Source: Saprospiraceae bacterium (GTDB lineage: Bacteria; Bacteroidota; Bacteroidia; Chitinophagales; Saprospiraceae). From it: a DNA stretch of 7,408 nucleotides. Below, in pieces: positions 7,201 through 7,408 of this stretch. The first letter of the stretch is position 1. Each line of letters starts with the position of its first letter. A program made the position numbers and the translations under genes. The DNA lies in the NCBI GenBank assembly GCA_013042795.1, contig JABDPK010000036.1:1-7408 (forward strand). Direction: 5' to 3'. The notes beneath the pieces were generated by a model. That model searched no databases, was not told the DNA's origin, and saw only the letters and a list, made by a program, of their open reading frames with translations.

Positions 7201-7408
7201 GTACTACGGAATATACCGAACGGAGATGAAAGGGCAAAACAACCTTCCAAATCTGTTATATTATTTCCTGCTTCCGTATTTGAAATCACACCTTCATAGG
7301 TCATTGCATAAATTAAGCATTGACCCGCCGGAGAACCTTCAAAATTGAAAGTATCACTGAGCTGTGTCTTCAGGATTACATTCACTGAATCAGTGACAAT
7401 GTAAAGTA
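4299..7408 (-). CDS. Large secreted Cys-rich repeat protein with T9SS type A sorting domain, C-terminal part
   Basis: Partial gene. The frame is open through the right edge, giving 1035 visible residues. The GTG at 7385 is not a likely start, because the seven residues before it (LYIVTDS) complete a repeat motif. The visible part is one incomplete and eight complete modules of 103-121 residues, then an 89-residue C-terminal sorting domain. A module typically has [A/G]G near its start, C-[IV]-[GS]-D, a YIITDTxxxII strand, a [I/V]DFE turn, GxCLVWxxS[YA], a G-x-x-I/L segment and CxDLS. I do not recognise a named Pfam domain; the modules resemble tandem units I recall from very large secreted proteins of Saprospiria. 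A beta-sandwich adhesin or surface-coat function is inferred only. The protein is acidic (many Asp) and rich in Cys, which fits an oxidised extracellular location. It would cross the inner membrane by Sec (leader outside the window) and the outer membrane by T9SS. It is its own transcription unit, with the terminator just downstream. Confidence 0.88.
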   Translation of the reverse strand, partial: LYIVTDSVNVILKTQLSDTFNFEGSPAGQCLIYAMTYEGVISNTEAGNNITDLEGCFALSSPFGIFRSTAFPGMISVNQQQSITICNQDSIDLLDIELVNAEAESESWIVTNIAGEIIEFNVSEPIDISSYAPGSYQIYHLAYSGAVSALTIGENINNLSGCIGISNALDVEKVNVEGGEFSIVGGATEIEICSKAIVDAFDVELSGAAGDTSVFVLTNADGVIIDLPENTPIDFNESTSEECFLWVLSYSDISGLSIGNHIDDLEGCYAFSNAITITKVLLDAGFLALSNNSACVGDGVPDLVGGNIFNAAGPVSQLIITDNDSIILDVINQFPFDVENASGGTCLVFHVSSLDTLELLPGMNVNDINVCHDISNGGVVLRTDIHAGEISLDDGGTSIHICVSDTISDVLSFINTSTAGKNIQYVVTDTNNVILALPDSSVVDFSISPPGICLVWAVSYTGNFVAMVGETLGQMPPSDGCVDITDNYVEVARDSVGGPCDPECIVDGGFVDLFGNEYCIGDGIEDFVIGSVQNALGLYQQILLTDTAGIILAVSDSVNFEVDGADPGTCLVWNLAALDTIQLNAGMSIDSIDSNCFDLSPPASFNRLNPEGGVISYPGGDTLTQTICVGDSIPDVLVFIRDTVTIPLYKYIIANEENIVIAVAPNNSFNFENLLPGICKVYGVSYSGLFTLSQGDTLFVDPPATGCFDYSDNCLNIVKEDCSTTSCPVDGGSLELSTNFVCVSDGVDDLVDGDVQNAIGDYSTYIITDTDSIIIGNPPNFPINFESAGGGICLVWHMSAMDSIPLNMGDHINSITDCHDLSEPETIERVDNNGGSVSLENGDTIIEICVGDSVANELVFSTSGFSVNYEYIITDTFDVIIEVVDNNIIDFENAPAGVCRVYGLAHNDVFDQTAGDTLELPDNPGTCFDLSDNFVEVIRIDSGAPCTNKLTGSEIVFAINPNPSTGYINLEFESIPELKADISIFNSHGVKQYHEMIEGVTQYNELQLPEFAPGTYFVRVRSQSKVLTKKFLVVR
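4302..4568 (-). other. T9SS type A C-terminal sorting domain (CTD)
   Basis: The last 89 residues of the repeat protein match the Por secretion system sorting domain. They include INPNPSTGYINLEF at the front, a central ISIFNSHGVK strand, then LPEFAPGTYFVRVR and the closing strand LTKKFLVVR. The PNP-G, 'GxY-hydrophobic-R' and short basic-hydrophobic ending are the family marks. In characterised Bacteroidota this domain directs the protein through the outer membrane and is then removed, often with attachment to surface A-LPS. Whether this cargo is anchored or released cannot be told from the sequence. Confidence 0.92.
4569..5222 (-). repeat. Repeat dyad 3 (modules R7 type A and R8 type B)
   Basis: The last A/B pair before the sorting domain, 218 residues. 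R7 (5222-4914, 103 residues) starts VDGGSLELS and carries CVSDGVDDLVDGDVQNAIG and SAMDSIPLN, the type A marks. R8 (4913-4569, 115 residues) starts NNGGSVSL and carries ICVGDS, PAGVCRVYG and the longer tail TCFDLSDNFVEV, the type B marks. R8 ends in GAPC, a shortened form of the Cys linker that follows the other type B modules, and then passes into the sorting domain. Confidence 0.88.
5223..5891 (-). repeat. Repeat dyad 2 (modules R5 type A and R6 type B)
   Basis: An A/B pair of 223 residues. R5 (5891-5580, 104 residues) starts VDGGFVDL with CIGDGIEDFVIGSVQNALG and LAALDTIQLN. R6 (5579-5223, 119 residues) starts PEGGVISY with ICVGDSIPDVLVF and LPGICKVYGVSY, and ends with the linker EDCSTTSCP. 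R6 has an additional Cys in DNCLNIV. Motif order and spacing match dyads 1 and 3, but no long exact nucleotide matches to them were seen by eye, so the duplication is not recent. Confidence 0.88.
5892..6563 (-). repeat. Repeat dyad 1 (modules R3 type A and R4 type B)
   Basis: An A/B pair of 224 residues. R3 (6563-6255, 103 residues) starts LDAGFLALS with CVGDGVPDLVGGNIFNAAG and SSLDTLELL. R4 (6254-5892, 121 residues) starts IHAGEISL with ICVSDTISDVLSF and PPGICLVWAVSY, and ends with the linker GGPCDPECI. This is the first dyad after the older-looking single modules upstream in the protein. Confidence 0.85.
6564..7408 (-). repeat. Divergent single modules R0 (partial), R1 and R2
   Basis: Three modules upstream of the dyads in the protein. 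R0 (7408-7197) is cut by the window edge and has YIVTDS, NFEGSPAGQCLIYAMTYEG and GCFALSS. R1 (7196-6882, 105 residues) has ITICNQDSIDLLDIEL, APGSYQIYHLAYSG and GCIGISNALDV. R2 (6881-6564, 106 residues) has IEICSKAIVDAFDVEL, CFLWVLSYSD and GCYAFSNAITI. They share the overall plan but lack the CVGDG core of type A, the VQNA-like segment and the Cys linker of type B. R1 has Tyr in place of the middle Cys (SYQIYH), leaving two Cys instead of three. Confidence 0.75.

Noticed and set aside
6691..7299. Plus-strand open frames of 99 and 91 codons (and 4435-4692)
   Set aside because: They are antisense to the repeat protein, low-complexity Ser/Thr/Ile-rich products caused by the composition of the repeats on the other strand.
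7383..7385. GTG as the start of the repeat protein
   Set aside because: The frame is open upstream to the edge, and those codons (LYIVTDS) complete the YIITD repeat motif, so the gene continues outside the window and no signal peptide follows the GTG.
4569..7408. Diversity-generating retroelement target or recombinational tandem DNA repeat
   Set aside because: No reverse transcriptase or template repeat is in the window, and the modules are well diverged at nucleotide level with no long exact matches seen.

Overview
The window looks like a chromosomal piece of a Bacteroidota genome, and the Saprospiria (Saprospira/Lewinella-type bacteria) are my best guess. The evidence is a type IX secretion (T9SS) C-terminal sorting domain on a very large secreted repeat protein, start codons without clear Shine-Dalgarno sequences, visibly AT-rich DNA and secreted proteins typical of that phylum. 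The class-level guess rests on my recollection of similar repeat modules and is weaker. No RNA genes, insertion sequences, CRISPR arrays or phage genes were seen.

Layout, left to right. (1) 1..787, minus strand: the N-terminal 262 residues of an AI-2E family (TqsA/PerM-like) membrane transporter, whose 3' end lies beyond the left edge. (2) 788..893: a short AT-rich divergent intergenic region with a 7-bp-arm inverted repeat. (3) 894..2474, plus strand: an exported amidase-signature enzyme closest to the peptide amidase type, with an intact Lys-Ser-Ser triad and a possible twin-arginine/lipoprotein leader. (4) 2537..4198, plus strand: a DUF2207 membrane protein with signal peptide, three later membrane segments and a Gly/Ser tail ending in Trp. 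It follows the amidase by 62 nt on the same strand, and a strong inverted repeat lies directly before its start codon. (5) 4244..4278: a rho-independent terminator for the minus-strand gene that follows. (6) 4299..7408, minus strand: the last 1035 residues of a large secreted, Cys- and Asp-rich repeat protein with a T9SS sorting domain. Its 5' end is beyond the right edge.

Functional links are modest. The amidase and DUF2207 genes may be co-transcribed, but no shared pathway is evident. The AI-2E gene is divergent and the repeat protein converges on the DUF2207 gene, so both are probably separate transcription units. The most distinctive item is the repeat protein: its last six modules form three alternating A/B pairs of 218 to 224 residues, separated by linkers with extra cysteines, while the upstream modules are a different, divergent kind. 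I see no sign of a defence system or other new multi-gene system. The best candidates for something undescribed are the repeat architecture and the inverted repeat before the DUF2207 gene.
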